Notes: a model not told the origin generated them from the letters alone. A DNA stretch of 64,000 nucleotides from Autumnicola sp041679265 (GCF_041679265.1 NZ_JBGFSM010000009.1:1-64000), one strand, 5' to 3'. Shown: positions 15,567 through 24,603, numbered from the stretch's first letter. Translations and numbers: made by a program.

Positions 15567-17339
15567 CTAATGCTCTTCTGCTTTCCCTGCACTACTGGGT
15601 ATCCTTATATTTTCAACTATTTCCTGAACGTCTTCCGGCGGAGCCGCGGTAAATCTTGAAATAATTATGGAAATAAAAATGTTTACAAACATGGCTATGG
15701 CGCCAAAACCTTCAGGAGAAATCCCGAACCACCATTCTGAAGAAGGTAAAGGTTCCAGTATACCTATTAACCCGGTTTTAAACCGAACCATGTAAAAGAG
15801 CATCAGAGTTATTCCCACTACCATTCCGGCAACAGCACCTTCCTTGTTCATCCTCTTATCGAAAATTCCCAAAACAATGGCGGGGAAGAAGGAAGCGGCG
15901 GCAAGCCCAAAAGCGAGGGCCACCACGGCGGCAACAAATCCCGGCGGATAAATTCCGAAGAGACCTGCAATAAGCACGGCAACAAGAATGCTTATTCTCG
16001 CGGCCATAAGTTCCTGCTTGTCGGTAATATCAGGTTTTAGTTGTTTCTTAAGCAGATCATGGGAAATAGACGTTGAAATTACCAGTAATAGTCCTGCTGC
16101 AGTAGATAAAGCGGCTGCTAATCCCCCTGCGGCCACCAGGCCAATCACCCAGTTGGGGAGCTGTGCAATTTCAGGATTTGCCAGCACCATGATGTCGCGA
16201 TCCACATAAAGTTCATTTTCATTATCTGTGGAATTGCTAATAAGTCTCTGGCCATAAGCGCCGCGTTCTTCAGTATACACTGGTTTTTCGTCAACTGCTT
16301 CGCCTTTTACATACTGGATCTTTCCGTCGTTATTTTTATCGGTCCAGGCGATAAGGCCTGTGTTTTCCCAGTTTTTAAACCATTCCGGTATCTCTTCATA
16401 AGATGTTTCACTAACGGTTTCTATTAAATTTGTACGTGCAAAAACAGCAACAGCAGGTGCCGTGGTATATAGAATAGCGATAAGTAACAGCGCCCATCCC
16501 GCAGATTTCCTGGCATCCCGAACTTTAGGCACGGTAAAAAACCTTACAATTACATGCGGTAACCCTGAAGTTCCGGCCATGAGCGCCAATGTAATTGCAA
16601 AGACATCCCAGGTAGATTTTGCTCCGGAAGTATATTCATTAAAGCCAAGCATGGTATGCAGGTTGTCCAGCTTTTCCAGCAGAAAGGTACCGTCTTCAAC
16701 CCGGCTGCCCATCCCTATCTGCGGCAGGGGATTGCCCGTCATCTGGATGGAAATAAAAATTGCCGGCACCATAAAGGCAAAAATCAGCACGCAGTATTGG
16801 GCTACCTGGGTATAGGTGATGCCTTTCATTCCGCCTAAAAAAGCGAAAACCAGCACTACCACCATTCCTATAATCACGCCCCAGGTTATATCTACCTGCA
16901 GGAATTGTGAAAAAACAATTCCAACTCCGCGCATTTGTCCCGCCACGTAAGTAAAAGAAACTATCAGGGCACATACAATTGCAACTGTTCTCGCTGTATT
17001 GGAGTAGTACCGGTCTCCTATAAAATCCGGAACGGTGAATTTGCCAAATTTCCGAAGATAAGGAGCAAGTAACAATGCGAGTAAAACATAACCACCGGTC
17101 CAGCCCATGAGATAAACAGAACCATCGTAACCGCTGAAGGAAATAATCCCGGCCATAGAGATAAAAGAGGCCGCGCTCATCCAGTCGGCAGCCGTGGCCA
17201 TCCCGTTGGCTAAGGGTGAAACTCCCCCACCGGCAACATAAAAATCTTTTGTAGATCCTGCCCGCGCCCAGATAGCGATTCCAAAATAAAGTGCAAAACT
17301 AATCCCGACGAGCAGCCAGGTCCAAACCTGAATGCTCAT
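15567..17339 (-). CDS. Sodium:solute symporter, VC_2705/ActP-like
   Basis: A 590-residue inner-membrane protein with about 13 hydrophobic helices. The N-terminal FYVAGGGVSPLANGMATAAD and GYVLLALLLAPYLRKF segments mark the VC_2705 subfamily of sodium:solute symporters, which move small carboxylates such as acetate. Residues 305-390 form a hydrophilic insert carrying an EF-hand-like loop DKNNDGKIQ (from 334). It starts 24 nt after the DUF4212 gene, its usual partner. The exact substrate is inferred only from the family. Confidence 0.9.
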   Translation of the reverse strand: MSIQVWTWLLVGISFALYFGIAIWARAGSTKDFYVAGGGVSPLANGMATAADWMSAASFISMAGIISFSGYDGSVYLMGWTGGYVLLALLLAPYLRKFGKFTVPDFIGDRYYSNTARTVAIVCALIVSFTYVAGQMRGVGIVFSQFLQVDITWGVIIGMVVVLVFAFLGGMKGITYTQVAQYCVLIFAFMVPAIFISIQMTGNPLPQIGMGSRVEDGTFLLEKLDNLHTMLGFNEYTSGAKSTWDVFAITLALMAGTSGLPHVIVRFFTVPKVRDARKSAGWALLLIAILYTTAPAVAVFARTNLIETVSETSYEEIPEWFKNWENTGLIAWTDKNNDGKIQYVKGEAVDEKPVYTEERGAYGQRLISNSTDNENELYVDRDIMVLANPEIAQLPNWVIGLVAAGGLAAALSTAAGLLLVISTSISHDLLKKQLKPDITDKQELMAARISILVAVLIAGLFGIYPPGFVAAVVALAFGLAAASFFPAIVLGIFDKRMNKEGAVAGMVVGITLMLFYMVRFKTGLIGILEPLPSSEWWFGISPEGFGAIAMFVNIFISIIISRFTAAPPEDVQEIVENIRIPSSAGKAEEH

Positions 17340-17363
17340 AAGTCGTGATGAAATTTAATAGAG

Positions 17364-17633
17364 TTAATTGGTGTCGTCTTCACTATAGCCAAATTTTTTG
17401 TCAAGGGAATTCATTAATCGCACGTATATAAATATTAAAATAACAAACACATAGATAGAACCCTGTTGCGCAAACCAGAAACCGAGTTTAAAACCTCCCA
17501 AGTGAAAAGTATTCAGGTAATCTTTAAAAAGGATTCCTGCACCAAAGGAAACAATGAACCAGATACATAAAAGAGTAAGCAGGTACTTTTTATTCTTCTT
17601 CCAGTAAATATGGGCATTTTGGTGTTGATCCAT
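17364..17633 (-). CDS. DUF4212 small subunit paired with the symporter
   Basis: An 89-residue membrane protein with two helices (about 17-37 and 53-75). The pattern is YWKKNKKYLLTLLCIWF, then a FKLGFWFAQQGSIYVFVILIF segment, as in DUF4212 proteins encoded next to VC_2705-type symporters. It is thought to be an accessory subunit of the transporter in the inner membrane. It is the first gene of this two-gene operon, preceded by an AT-rich 136-nt region with no clear consensus promoter. Confidence 0.88.
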   Translation of the reverse strand: MDQHQNAHIYWKKNKKYLLTLLCIWFIVSFGAGILFKDYLNTFHLGGFKLGFWFAQQGSIYVFVILIFIYVRLMNSLDKKFGYSEDDTN

Positions 17634-17769
17634 TTTATTTAAAAGATATTTTATAAATATATAATTAAAATGTTAAAAATGAATCATAATATCAAAAACG
17701 CATAATAAGTATTGCTCAATATTATTTTTCGAAGCTTTTTTTAATTATTGTCGCGGCAGAGGTAATATG

Positions 17770-19536
17770 CTACTCCCTAATTGCTTCAATCGCATTGGCC
17801 AGGTAAACAAAGGGAGCATTCCAGTTGATAGCTATTTCATTGCTTGCATAACTACAACTTTCGTCAATATATGATGTAGCGGGATAATTATGCTTTTCAG
17901 TATATAAATTATCACAGCCGGCTTTATCCTGCTGGCCGGGGTTAGGCCCTCCTGCCAGTAAACCAGGAACAGGATCTTCAATGTTATCAGATTCAGAAGG
18001 ACGGTGGTGGGGATGTCTGGTAGATTTTTCTCCAAAGCCTGTTAGGAAAGAATAGCCGGTGGCATTTCTCCCCAACAGGTAATCCAGGTTTGCAGTTGCG
18101 GCATCCAAATATTTCTCCTCTTGAGTAAGAAGGTAAGCCTGGATAAGCAAAATGCCCTGGTTGGCAGTTTCCGAATTACTGCCCCAGGCAAAATCAGAAT
18201 TTTTTACTCCCATAGGCACCCCGTATGCTGATGTTTTGGAATACTCTACTAATTCGTCTGCCATTGCTAAAATATGCTTCTGGATGGTATTTGTGTTTAC
18301 AAAATTTTGATCTTCGTATTTCTCCCGATTTCTGAGAAGGGAATATAGTGCCAGCGTATTTACATTTGGCCAGGAGGGAATTTGAAAGGAATTTAAATCT
18401 TCTTCTATGGAAGCTTCATCATAATATCTGGCATTTCCGGTGGTAATGAAAAGTTCTGTCGCCGCCCATTGAAATTCATCTTTAACATTGCGGTCGCCAT
18501 AAGCGCCGGTACTTACTGCAGGATCTTTAAGTTCCCGCTGATTGTAATATTTCCCGGGATGTTCTTTAGCCCACTGGTAGGCATTCTTGCTCATCACCAA
18601 AAGAGAGTCAGAAAGCCCGGGAAGTTCTTTTTCATATTTTTTAAAAATCCTGGAAGCCTGCGCGCTTACCGCAGCAAAATCGAGTGTGGCTGCTGTACTT
18701 TTTTGCACTACCCACCGCTGCTGCTTTGCTTCAGCAGGCATTACCATAGGATGAAAATTGGCACTGGTAAGCTTGTGATATACGCCTCCATCTTCATCCT
18801 GCATGCTCATCATCCAGCGCAAATTCCATAGCGTTTCATCAAGAATATCGGGAAGCTGGTTATCACTTTCAGGAATGTTAAGCCTGAGGTTTTTCATGTA
18901 TTCCGGGAAATCTTCAAAAAGAGAAAACAAAGTGCCCATGGTAATTCCGCTGTTCACTACATACTTGCCGTAATCCCCGGCATCATACCAGCCTTTTGGA
19001 CTGGATATTAAAGACCCCGCAGGCCTTGTTGCTGTAGCTGCAGAGTTATGTACTTTCACTTTATTATCTGGATGGCCTGCCATTCTTGCCCATTTCCCGG
19101 CGTATTTCTCCGGCAGGTCGGTAGATGCCCTCTGATAATAAAAAGCTTTTAAACTGGCTTTTGCAGGTTCTTTAAGTGCATGATTTTCAATGCTGAAGGG
19201 ATAGCTGTTTCCCGTGCCGGGAACGTGAAGCAAATACTTTCCAGGAGTGGTGTATGCACTAAAATCTGCCTGTTTAACTGTCTCGCCACTATACGGCCAT
19301 TCTTTTGCTGCACTTAAATTTCCTGAAAAGACTTTCTTATGATCCCCGGCCCTGATTATCTCGAAAGTCTGGGCCTTAGGATTTACAATTACAGCGGTTT
19401 TTGGGCCTTCAGGATAAAAACCTACCTGATTGAGCCTGATGGAATCTGAGGCTTTTTCTGAACTCCTATTTTGACCTGAAGCTGTAATAAATGATGATAA
19501 TAGAACTAAAAAGAATAGTGTTTTTAAGTTTTGCAT
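17770..19536 (-). CDS. GH9 cellulase (endoglucanase)
   Basis: A 588-residue secreted enzyme with a signal peptide (about 1-21), a CelD_N Ig-like domain (about 32-115) and a GH9 catalytic domain (about 122-588). The aspartates of DAGD (185 and 188) and Glu567 in SNEIAINWNAPFVYLANAI are the expected base and acid. The length and order match typical bacterial theme-D GH9 enzymes such as those in xyloglucan or cellulose loci. It is a single-gene unit, about 7 kb from the first GH9. A TATCTTTA box, one mismatch from the -7 consensus, lies upstream on its strand. Confidence 0.92.
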   Translation of the reverse strand: MQNLKTLFFLVLLSSFITASGQNRSSEKASDSIRLNQVGFYPEGPKTAVIVNPKAQTFEIIRAGDHKKVFSGNLSAAKEWPYSGETVKQADFSAYTTPGKYLLHVPGTGNSYPFSIENHALKEPAKASLKAFYYQRASTDLPEKYAGKWARMAGHPDNKVKVHNSAATATRPAGSLISSPKGWYDAGDYGKYVVNSGITMGTLFSLFEDFPEYMKNLRLNIPESDNQLPDILDETLWNLRWMMSMQDEDGGVYHKLTSANFHPMVMPAEAKQQRWVVQKSTAATLDFAAVSAQASRIFKKYEKELPGLSDSLLVMSKNAYQWAKEHPGKYYNQRELKDPAVSTGAYGDRNVKDEFQWAATELFITTGNARYYDEASIEEDLNSFQIPSWPNVNTLALYSLLRNREKYEDQNFVNTNTIQKHILAMADELVEYSKTSAYGVPMGVKNSDFAWGSNSETANQGILLIQAYLLTQEEKYLDAATANLDYLLGRNATGYSFLTGFGEKSTRHPHHRPSESDNIEDPVPGLLAGGPNPGQQDKAGCDNLYTEKHNYPATSYIDESCSYASNEIAINWNAPFVYLANAIEAIRE

Positions 19537-19652
19537 GTGCTGCTGTTTTATCTGAAAAGGTATAACCTAAAGATAAACTTATTCAGCATTTTAGAAAGGG
19601 GATGAGATCTTTAAATAGTTAAAGCGCAAATCATTTAATTAAAATGTTCAGC

Positions 19653-20555
19653 TTAAAAATAAATCTGCTGTGCCTGCCGGTAAGTGTTGGCATGTGCGTC
19701 CAGAATTATCCTGATATCAGCAGAATAGCCGCCCCCCATACTGCATTGTACAGGAATTTTTAAATCGTGACAGGTTTGCAATACGTACCGGTCCCGTTCT
19801 TTGCAGCCTTCAATACTGCAGGATAATTTTCCCAGTTTGTCACTTTCTAAAATATCCACGCCGCTGAGGTAAAAAATAAAATCCGGTTTTTGCTGTTCGA
19901 TGAGCTTTGGTAAAGTTTTCTTCAAAATTTTTAGATATTCATGATCTCCTGTGCCATCGGGAATTTCAATATCAAGATCTGACTTCTCCTTTTTGAAAGG
20001 GTAATTGCCTTTGCCATGCATGGAAAAAGTAAAAACAGAAGGGTCGTTCTGAAAAATTTCGGCGGTGCCATTTCCCTGGTGTACGTCCAGGTCTACAATG
20101 AGTATTTTTTCAGCTAAATTTTTATGCTGAAGATAGCGTGCGGCAATGGCCTGGTCGTTTAGAAGGCAGAATGCTTCCCCGCGATGGGAATAGGCGTGAT
20201 GGGTGCCGCCGGCGATATTGAAAGAAATCCCATTTTCCAGGGCGAAATGGCAGCATTTCATCGTACCGTCTGCAATAATGATTTCTCTTTCGTATAATGC
20301 TTTTGAAAGCGGAAATCCGGTTTTTCTTACCTCATGCGGACTCAGCTCCTGGTTCTTTAACCGGAAATAATATTCTTTATCATGAACGGCAAGAATATAT
20401 TCCTCCTGCGGGATTTCAGGTTGAAAGAAATTTTCTTCCGTACAGGTGCCTTCATGAAGCAGTTGTTTTGGCAATAGCTCATACTTTTCCATCGGGAAAC
20501 GGTGGCCTTCGGGCAGAGGATGTTTGTAGATGGGGTGGTAGGCTATTTTAAGCAT
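19653..20555 (-). CDS. Histone-deacetylase family (class I-like) amidohydrolase
   Basis: A 300-residue cytoplasmic protein with the HDAC/acetoin-utilisation fold. Visible are the His119-His120 charge-relay pair in GGTHHA, zinc ligands Asp157 and His159 in DLDVHQGNG, the later Asp of SGVDILESDKLGKL, and the transition-state Tyr in GGGYS. Bacterial members deacetylate polyamines, acetoin-related or protein lysine substrates; which applies here cannot be told. A consensus promoter lies 23-53 nt upstream, and its -33 element touches a REP-like repeat. Confidence 0.92.
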   Translation of the reverse strand: MLKIAYHPIYKHPLPEGHRFPMEKYELLPKQLLHEGTCTEENFFQPEIPQEEYILAVHDKEYYFRLKNQELSPHEVRKTGFPLSKALYEREIIIADGTMKCCHFALENGISFNIAGGTHHAYSHRGEAFCLLNDQAIAARYLQHKNLAEKILIVDLDVHQGNGTAEIFQNDPSVFTFSMHGKGNYPFKKEKSDLDIEIPDGTGDHEYLKILKKTLPKLIEQQKPDFIFYLSGVDILESDKLGKLSCSIEGCKERDRYVLQTCHDLKIPVQCSMGGGYSADIRIILDAHANTYRQAQQIYF

Positions 20556-20577
20556 TAAATACTTCTATATGGGAGGG

Positions 20578-20608
20578 CAAAATTAGAAATCTCATTTGTC
20601 ATAACCAA
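20578..20608 (-). promoter_or_regulatory. Promoter of the HDAC-like gene
   Basis: On the minus strand TTG (20606-20608), a 20-nt spacer and TAATTTTG (20578-20585) match the Bacteroidota promoter consensus. The TTG overlaps the first bases of the repeat at 20607. Confidence 0.6.
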
Positions 20609-20635
20609 CCCCTCGACTGCGCTCGGGGAGACACC
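20607..20635. repeat. REP-like repeat A, copy 1
   Basis: A 29-nt unit with core CCTCGACTGCGCTCGGGG and tail AGACACC. It is repeated with one mismatch at 21171-21199. Its 14-nt core CTCGACTGCGCTCG recurs inverted at 20814-20827. Confidence 0.85.
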
Positions 20636-20764
20636 AAATGCGATGTTTGTTTCAATAAATGTAATTTAGGTAGAAAGAAAGCTCAATATCTTAAATCTAA
20701 TTGTGTACAAATTTTTTAATACAGCGTTGCATGATGGTAGGTCAACATGCATTGTAAATTTTTC

Positions 20765-20830
20765 AGTTCGAGCCTGCCTGAGCGGCAGAAAGGCGCAGTC
20801 GGTTTTGTCAGTTCGAGCGCAGTCGAGAAC
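20765..20830. repeat. REP-like repeat B, copy 1
   Basis: The first 30 nt (20765-20794) recur at 21278-21307 with two mismatches. The second part, GTTCGAGCGCAGTCGAGAAC (20811-20830), is the inverted form of repeat A's core. The last base of the unit falls on the stop codon of the GIY-YIG gene. Confidence 0.85.
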
Positions 20831-21150
20831 TAATCATCTTTAGGCCTATATTTAAAATGGGTTGCATTCCTACATTCGGAAAGGATTTGCAATAGATCAA
20901 AATCGCCATTTGCCAATGCTTTCTTCTTTTGTGCACTCCATTTTTTTATCTTCTTTTCGAAAGATATCGCCTGACTAACTTCATTGAATTCCTGATAAAA
21001 AATTAACTCCACAGGCCTTCTTTTGTAAGTAAAACTATTTTTGTTTTGATCTGAATTGTGTTCAGCCAACCTTCGTGATATATTATTTGTTATTCCTGTG
21101 TATAGTATTTTATCACTGCATTCGACTATATAGACATAATACGATTTCAT
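20830..21150 (-). CDS. Stand-alone GIY-YIG nuclease domain protein
   Basis: A 106-residue single-domain protein: YYVYIVECSDKILYTGIT supplies the GIY-YIG pair (YVY/YTG), Arg in NISRRLAEHN is the catalytic arginine, and Glu in SFEKKIKKW is the metal-binding glutamate. This is the URI/YhbQ type, too small and wrongly composed to be UvrC. It is tightly enclosed by repeat pairs A/B and A'/B'; its TAG stop forms the edge of repeat B. Such solo GIY-YIG genes are common in Bacteroidota, and their role is unsettled; a link to repeat movement is my inference. Confidence 0.9.
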   Translation of the reverse strand: MKSYYVYIVECSDKILYTGITNNISRRLAEHNSDQNKNSFTYKRRPVELIFYQEFNEVSQAISFEKKIKKWSAQKKKALANGDFDLLQILSECRNATHFKYRPKDD

Positions 21151-21170
21151 TAAAATACCATTGGTTAAAT

Positions 21171-21199
21171 AACCCCTCGACTACGCTCGGGGAGACACC
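21171..21199. repeat. REP-like repeat A, copy 2
   Basis: Differs from 20607-20635 by a single G-to-A change and keeps the same orientation. It lies 20 nt upstream of the GIY-YIG start codon. Confidence 0.85.
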
Positions 21200-21277
21200 C
21201 ATTTTTTTTAGTTCTTTAACTGAATTGTTTAGGTGCAAAATCTGTGTCTTCAGATTTTAACTAATTTCTGTTTAGTT

Positions 21278-21317
21278 AGTTCGAGCCTGCCTGAGTGGCA
21301 GACAGGCATGTTGGGAA
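21278..21317. repeat. REP-like repeat B, copy 2
   Basis: Matches 20765-20794 over 30 nt with two mismatches and has the same orientation. It ends immediately at the metG TAG stop codon (21318-21320), as copy 1 does at the GIY-YIG stop. It contains a CTGCC/GGCAG hairpin that may also terminate metG. Confidence 0.85.
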
Positions 21318-23399
21318 CTAATTAATCATACTTCCATTATCCACCCCGGCTTCGTCAGGATTTACAAAAACAAGTTTTCCTTCGGCAGTTTCTGTCATCA
21401 AAATCATGCCTTCGCTTTCTACGCCACGTAATTTCCTGGGGGCAAGGTTGGCCAGAACGGTTACTTTTTTGCCCACGATTTCATCCGCGTCGAAATGCTC
21501 GGCAATGCCGGAAACCACGGTTCTTTTATCAAGGCCGGTATCGACTTTTAGAACCATCAGTTTTTTGGTTTTTGGCATTTTATGGGCTTCGATAATGGTT
21601 CCCACCCTAAGGTCCATTTTGGTAAAATCTTCAAAAGTGGCAATTTCCTTCTGGGGTTCCACTTTGCGGTTTTCGGCTTCGTTAAGAGATTTGGTTGCTT
21701 CCAATTTTGCTAACTGTTTTTCTATTTCTGAATCTTCTATTTTGCTGAAGAGCAATTCAGCTTTACCAATTTGATGGCCTGCTTCCAGTAAGGATTTTTT
21801 AGTTGCAATCCTGTCCCACTGGGCTTCTTCCCCTTGAACTACAGGTTCTTCTGAAATTTTTAAAATTTCCCGCAGTTTGGCTGAAGTAAACGGCAAAAAT
21901 GGTTCGCTTAATGTTGCTAATGCCGAAGCGATTTGTAAGGCAATATACATCACGGTTTTTACGCGCTCTTCATCTGTTTTTATCAGCTTCCACGGCTCTT
22001 CATCGGCAAGGTATTTATTGCCAAGGCGGGCAAGGTTCATCAATTCTGCCTGGGCTTCGCGGAAACGGTATTTTTCAATAGAACTGGCAATTACCGCAGG
22101 GTAGGCTTTGAGTTCGGCAATTGTAGCTTCGTCAACTTCAGAATATTCATTAGGCCCGGGAACAATTCCGTTGTAATATTTATTGGTTAAAACCACAACG
22201 CGATTGATAAAATTGCCAAAAATGGCCACCAGCTCGTTGTTGTTTCTGGCCTGGAAATCTTTCCAGGTAAAATCATTATCCTTTGTTTCTGGGGCATTTG
22301 CAGTGAGCGCATACCGCAGCACATCCTGCTGATTTGGAAAGTCTTCCAGGTATTCATGCAGCCAGACCGCCCAGTTCTTCGAGGTGGAGAGTTTTTTGCC
22401 TTCCAGATTTAGAAATTCATTTGCAGGCACATTGTCCGGCAAAATAAAGTCGCCGTGGGCTTTCAGCATAACCGGGAAAATAATACAATGAAAAACGATA
22501 TTATCTTTCCCTATAAAATGGACAAGTTTGGTGTTTTTATCTTTCCAGTACGGCTCCCAGTCTTTTCCTTCCCTTTCTGCCCATTCTTTGGTTGAAGAGA
22601 TGTAACCAATGGGGGCATCAAACCATACATAAAGTACTTTTCCTTCAGCGCCTTCCACAGGAACAGGAATTCCCCAGTCCAAATCGCGGGTCACGGCACG
22701 GGCGCGCAGCCCATCGTCTATCCATGATTTTACCTGCCCGTAAACATTCGTTTTCCAGTCGGCTTTGTGGCCTTCCAGGATCCATTCCTTGAGCCAGTTT
22801 TCATACTGGTCCAGAGGTAAAAACCAGTGTTTGGTTTCTTTTAAAGCAGGGATGGCGCCGGTAATGGCAGATTTTGGGTTGATGAGGTCTGTGGCATTTA
22901 GCGAAGTTCCGCAGTTTTCACACTGGTCGCCATAAGCTTCTTCATTTCCACATTTTGGGCAGGTACCGGTTACAAACCTGTCGGCAAGAAACTGGCCTGC
23001 TTCTTCATCATAAAGCTGCCTGGTGGTTTCTTCAATAAATTTACCGTTTTCGTACATCTTTTTAAAAAATTCCGAAGCGGTATCATGATGAACTTTGGCA
23101 GTGGTACGCGAATAATTATCGAAAGAAATTCCAAAATCTTGAAAAGACTTCCTGATGATTCCATCGTATTTATCCACAATATCCTGGGGAGTAACGCCTT
23201 CTTTTTTCGCTTTTATGGTAATAGGCACCCCATGCTCATCACTGCCGCACACAAAAGCAACCTCCTGGCCATGCATTCTTAAATAACGTGCATAAATATC
23301 TGCTGGTATGTAAACCCCTGCAAGATGGCCAATATGTATAGGGCCGTTAGTATAGGGCAGGGCAGCGGTGATGGTGTATCTCTCTGGAGAATTATTCAT
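21318..23399 (-). CDS. metG: Methionyl-tRNA synthetase
   Basis: A 693-residue class Ia synthetase charging tRNA-Met. The HIGH motif is HIGHLAG (residues 22-28); the zinc knuckle CPKCGNEEAYGDQCENCG lies near residue 147; the KMSKS-type loop reads KKLSTSKNW. A C-terminal EMAP-II/Trbp111 tRNA-binding domain follows (about 590-693, FTKMDLRVGTIIEAHKMPK), which makes dimers. Full length for the long bacterial form. The stop codon abuts a REP-like repeat. A TACCTTTA box upstream is one mismatch from the -7 consensus. Confidence 0.98.
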   Translation of the reverse strand: MNNSPERYTITAALPYTNGPIHIGHLAGVYIPADIYARYLRMHGQEVAFVCGSDEHGVPITIKAKKEGVTPQDIVDKYDGIIRKSFQDFGISFDNYSRTTAKVHHDTASEFFKKMYENGKFIEETTRQLYDEEAGQFLADRFVTGTCPKCGNEEAYGDQCENCGTSLNATDLINPKSAITGAIPALKETKHWFLPLDQYENWLKEWILEGHKADWKTNVYGQVKSWIDDGLRARAVTRDLDWGIPVPVEGAEGKVLYVWFDAPIGYISSTKEWAEREGKDWEPYWKDKNTKLVHFIGKDNIVFHCIIFPVMLKAHGDFILPDNVPANEFLNLEGKKLSTSKNWAVWLHEYLEDFPNQQDVLRYALTANAPETKDNDFTWKDFQARNNNELVAIFGNFINRVVVLTNKYYNGIVPGPNEYSEVDEATIAELKAYPAVIASSIEKYRFREAQAELMNLARLGNKYLADEEPWKLIKTDEERVKTVMYIALQIASALATLSEPFLPFTSAKLREILKISEEPVVQGEEAQWDRIATKKSLLEAGHQIGKAELLFSKIEDSEIEKQLAKLEATKSLNEAENRKVEPQKEIATFEDFTKMDLRVGTIIEAHKMPKTKKLMVLKVDTGLDKRTVVSGIAEHFDADEIVGKKVTVLANLAPRKLRGVESEGMILMTETAEGKLVFVNPDEAGVDNGSMIN

Positions 23400-23564
23400 T
23401 TATCTTGTAATATTTTAAGCGTGTAAAGGTAAGCAACTACCCTATATTACGCGTTAAATTCTTGTAAAAGACCTTTTTGATCAGGGAATACTTTCTACAT
23501 TTATTCCTTTAAATTCCTCCTGGGAGGAGCCGGAAATTTTAATTTTCGGCGCAAAATTTTAATT

Positions 23565-24140
23565 ATGAAAAAATTACTGTTAGCACTTCTTATTCCAATT
23601 CTTTTTTCCTGCAACAGCACAAAAAAAGTAACTTCCAACACTTCTGACAAATTTGTTGCTGAAAATCTTCTTAATAATTCCAAAGCAGAAATAAAAGAAA
23701 AATACGCCGGGGCTAATATGGAAGAGGGGAGCGGCATGTTTGAAGAAGGAACCGTAGAACGTTCTTATACCATCCTGTATCCTGAAACCAGCGATGAAGT
23801 CCTTATTACCTGGGCAGCTGATGATTCCGGGATTTACGAAATACGCTTTTCTGAAGAAGGGAAATGGAAAACTGCTTCAGGTATAAAAGTGGGGACTACT
23901 TACGAAGAGTTGAACAGGCTGAATGGCAAGCCGGTTTCCTTCTATGGTTTTGGCTGGGATTACAGCGGGGCGGTGGTATGGAATGGAGGAAAGCTGGAAA
24001 ATTCTAACCTCAATATTTTTCTTGGGCCTCAAAATGAACCTGCCGAAAAATTTTACGGAGATCAAATTGTAAAAGCCTCTCCCGGGGAGATTAAAAATTT
24101 GGATCTTAAAGTACAGGCGGTTATTCTGAAAAAATCCTGA
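23565..24140 (+). CDS. Lipoprotein of unknown function
   Basis: A 191-residue lipoprotein with lipobox LFSC (Cys16). The mature part has SERSYTILYPETSDEV-like beta sequence, an IKVGTTYEELNRLNGKPVSF segment and several aromatic turns. It resembles DUF-type SmpA/BamE-like small modules only loosely (the GTTYEEL turn), so I do not assign it. Likely anchored in the outer or inner membrane facing the periplasm. A single gene; yraN follows 69 nt later in the same direction. Confidence 0.7.
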   Translation: MKKLLLALLIPILFSCNSTKKVTSNTSDKFVAENLLNNSKAEIKEKYAGANMEEGSGMFEEGTVERSYTILYPETSDEVLITWAADDSGIYEIRFSEEGKWKTASGIKVGTTYEELNRLNGKPVSFYGFGWDYSGAVVWNGGKLENSNLNIFLGPQNEPAEKFYGDQIVKASPGEIKNLDLKVQAVILKKS

Positions 24141-24209
24141 AAGATAAGTATGTAGCCTGTTAAAAATCAGCAGAATAATCTATATCTTCATTATATAAAT
24201 TCTGTTGAA

Positions 24210-24569
24210 ATGGCAAAGCATAATTTGCTTGGAAAAAGCGGGGAAGATCTGGCCGCAGAATTTCTTCAGCGAAATGGGTACACTATTCTTACCCGAAATT
24301 TCAGGTATCAAAAGGCGGAAGTAGATATTATTGCCCGTACCGATAAAGAATTGATAGCCGTAGAAGTGAAAACCAGAAGTACACCAGACTTTGGAGACCC
24401 CCAGGAATTTGTAAAGCAGAAGCAGATCCAGCAGTTATTAAAAGCGGTAGACCATTTTGTAGAAGAACAGGAACTGGATCTTGAGGTGCGGTTTGATATC
24501 GTGGCAATCATTAAAAATAAAGCGGGAACTAAAATTGAGCACCTTAAAGACGCCTTTTATCATTTTTAA
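24210..24569 (+). CDS. yraN: YraN/UPF0102 endonuclease-like protein
   Basis: A 119-residue protein of the UPF0102 family with a restriction-endonuclease-like core: GKSGEDLAAEFLQRNGY start, AEVDIIARTDKELIAVEVKTR giving the Asp...Glu-x-Lys metal-binding set, then VRFDIVAI. Members are small Holliday-junction-resolvase-like proteins. Cytoplasmic; the biological role is not well defined. It is convergent with the M13 peptidase. Confidence 0.93.
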   Translation: MAKHNLLGKSGEDLAAEFLQRNGYTILTRNFRYQKAEVDIIARTDKELIAVEVKTRSTPDFGDPQEFVKQKQIQQLLKAVDHFVEEQELDLEVRFDIVAIIKNKAGTKIEHLKDAFYHF

Positions 24570-24603
24570 GCTAATTTCATTCTATATGTTTTTAATAAAA
24601 AAA

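Noticed and set aside
20830..21150. Possible UvrC fragment
   Set aside because: Only the GIY-YIG domain is present, of the URI/YhbQ type and full length for that group; it is not a truncated excinuclease.
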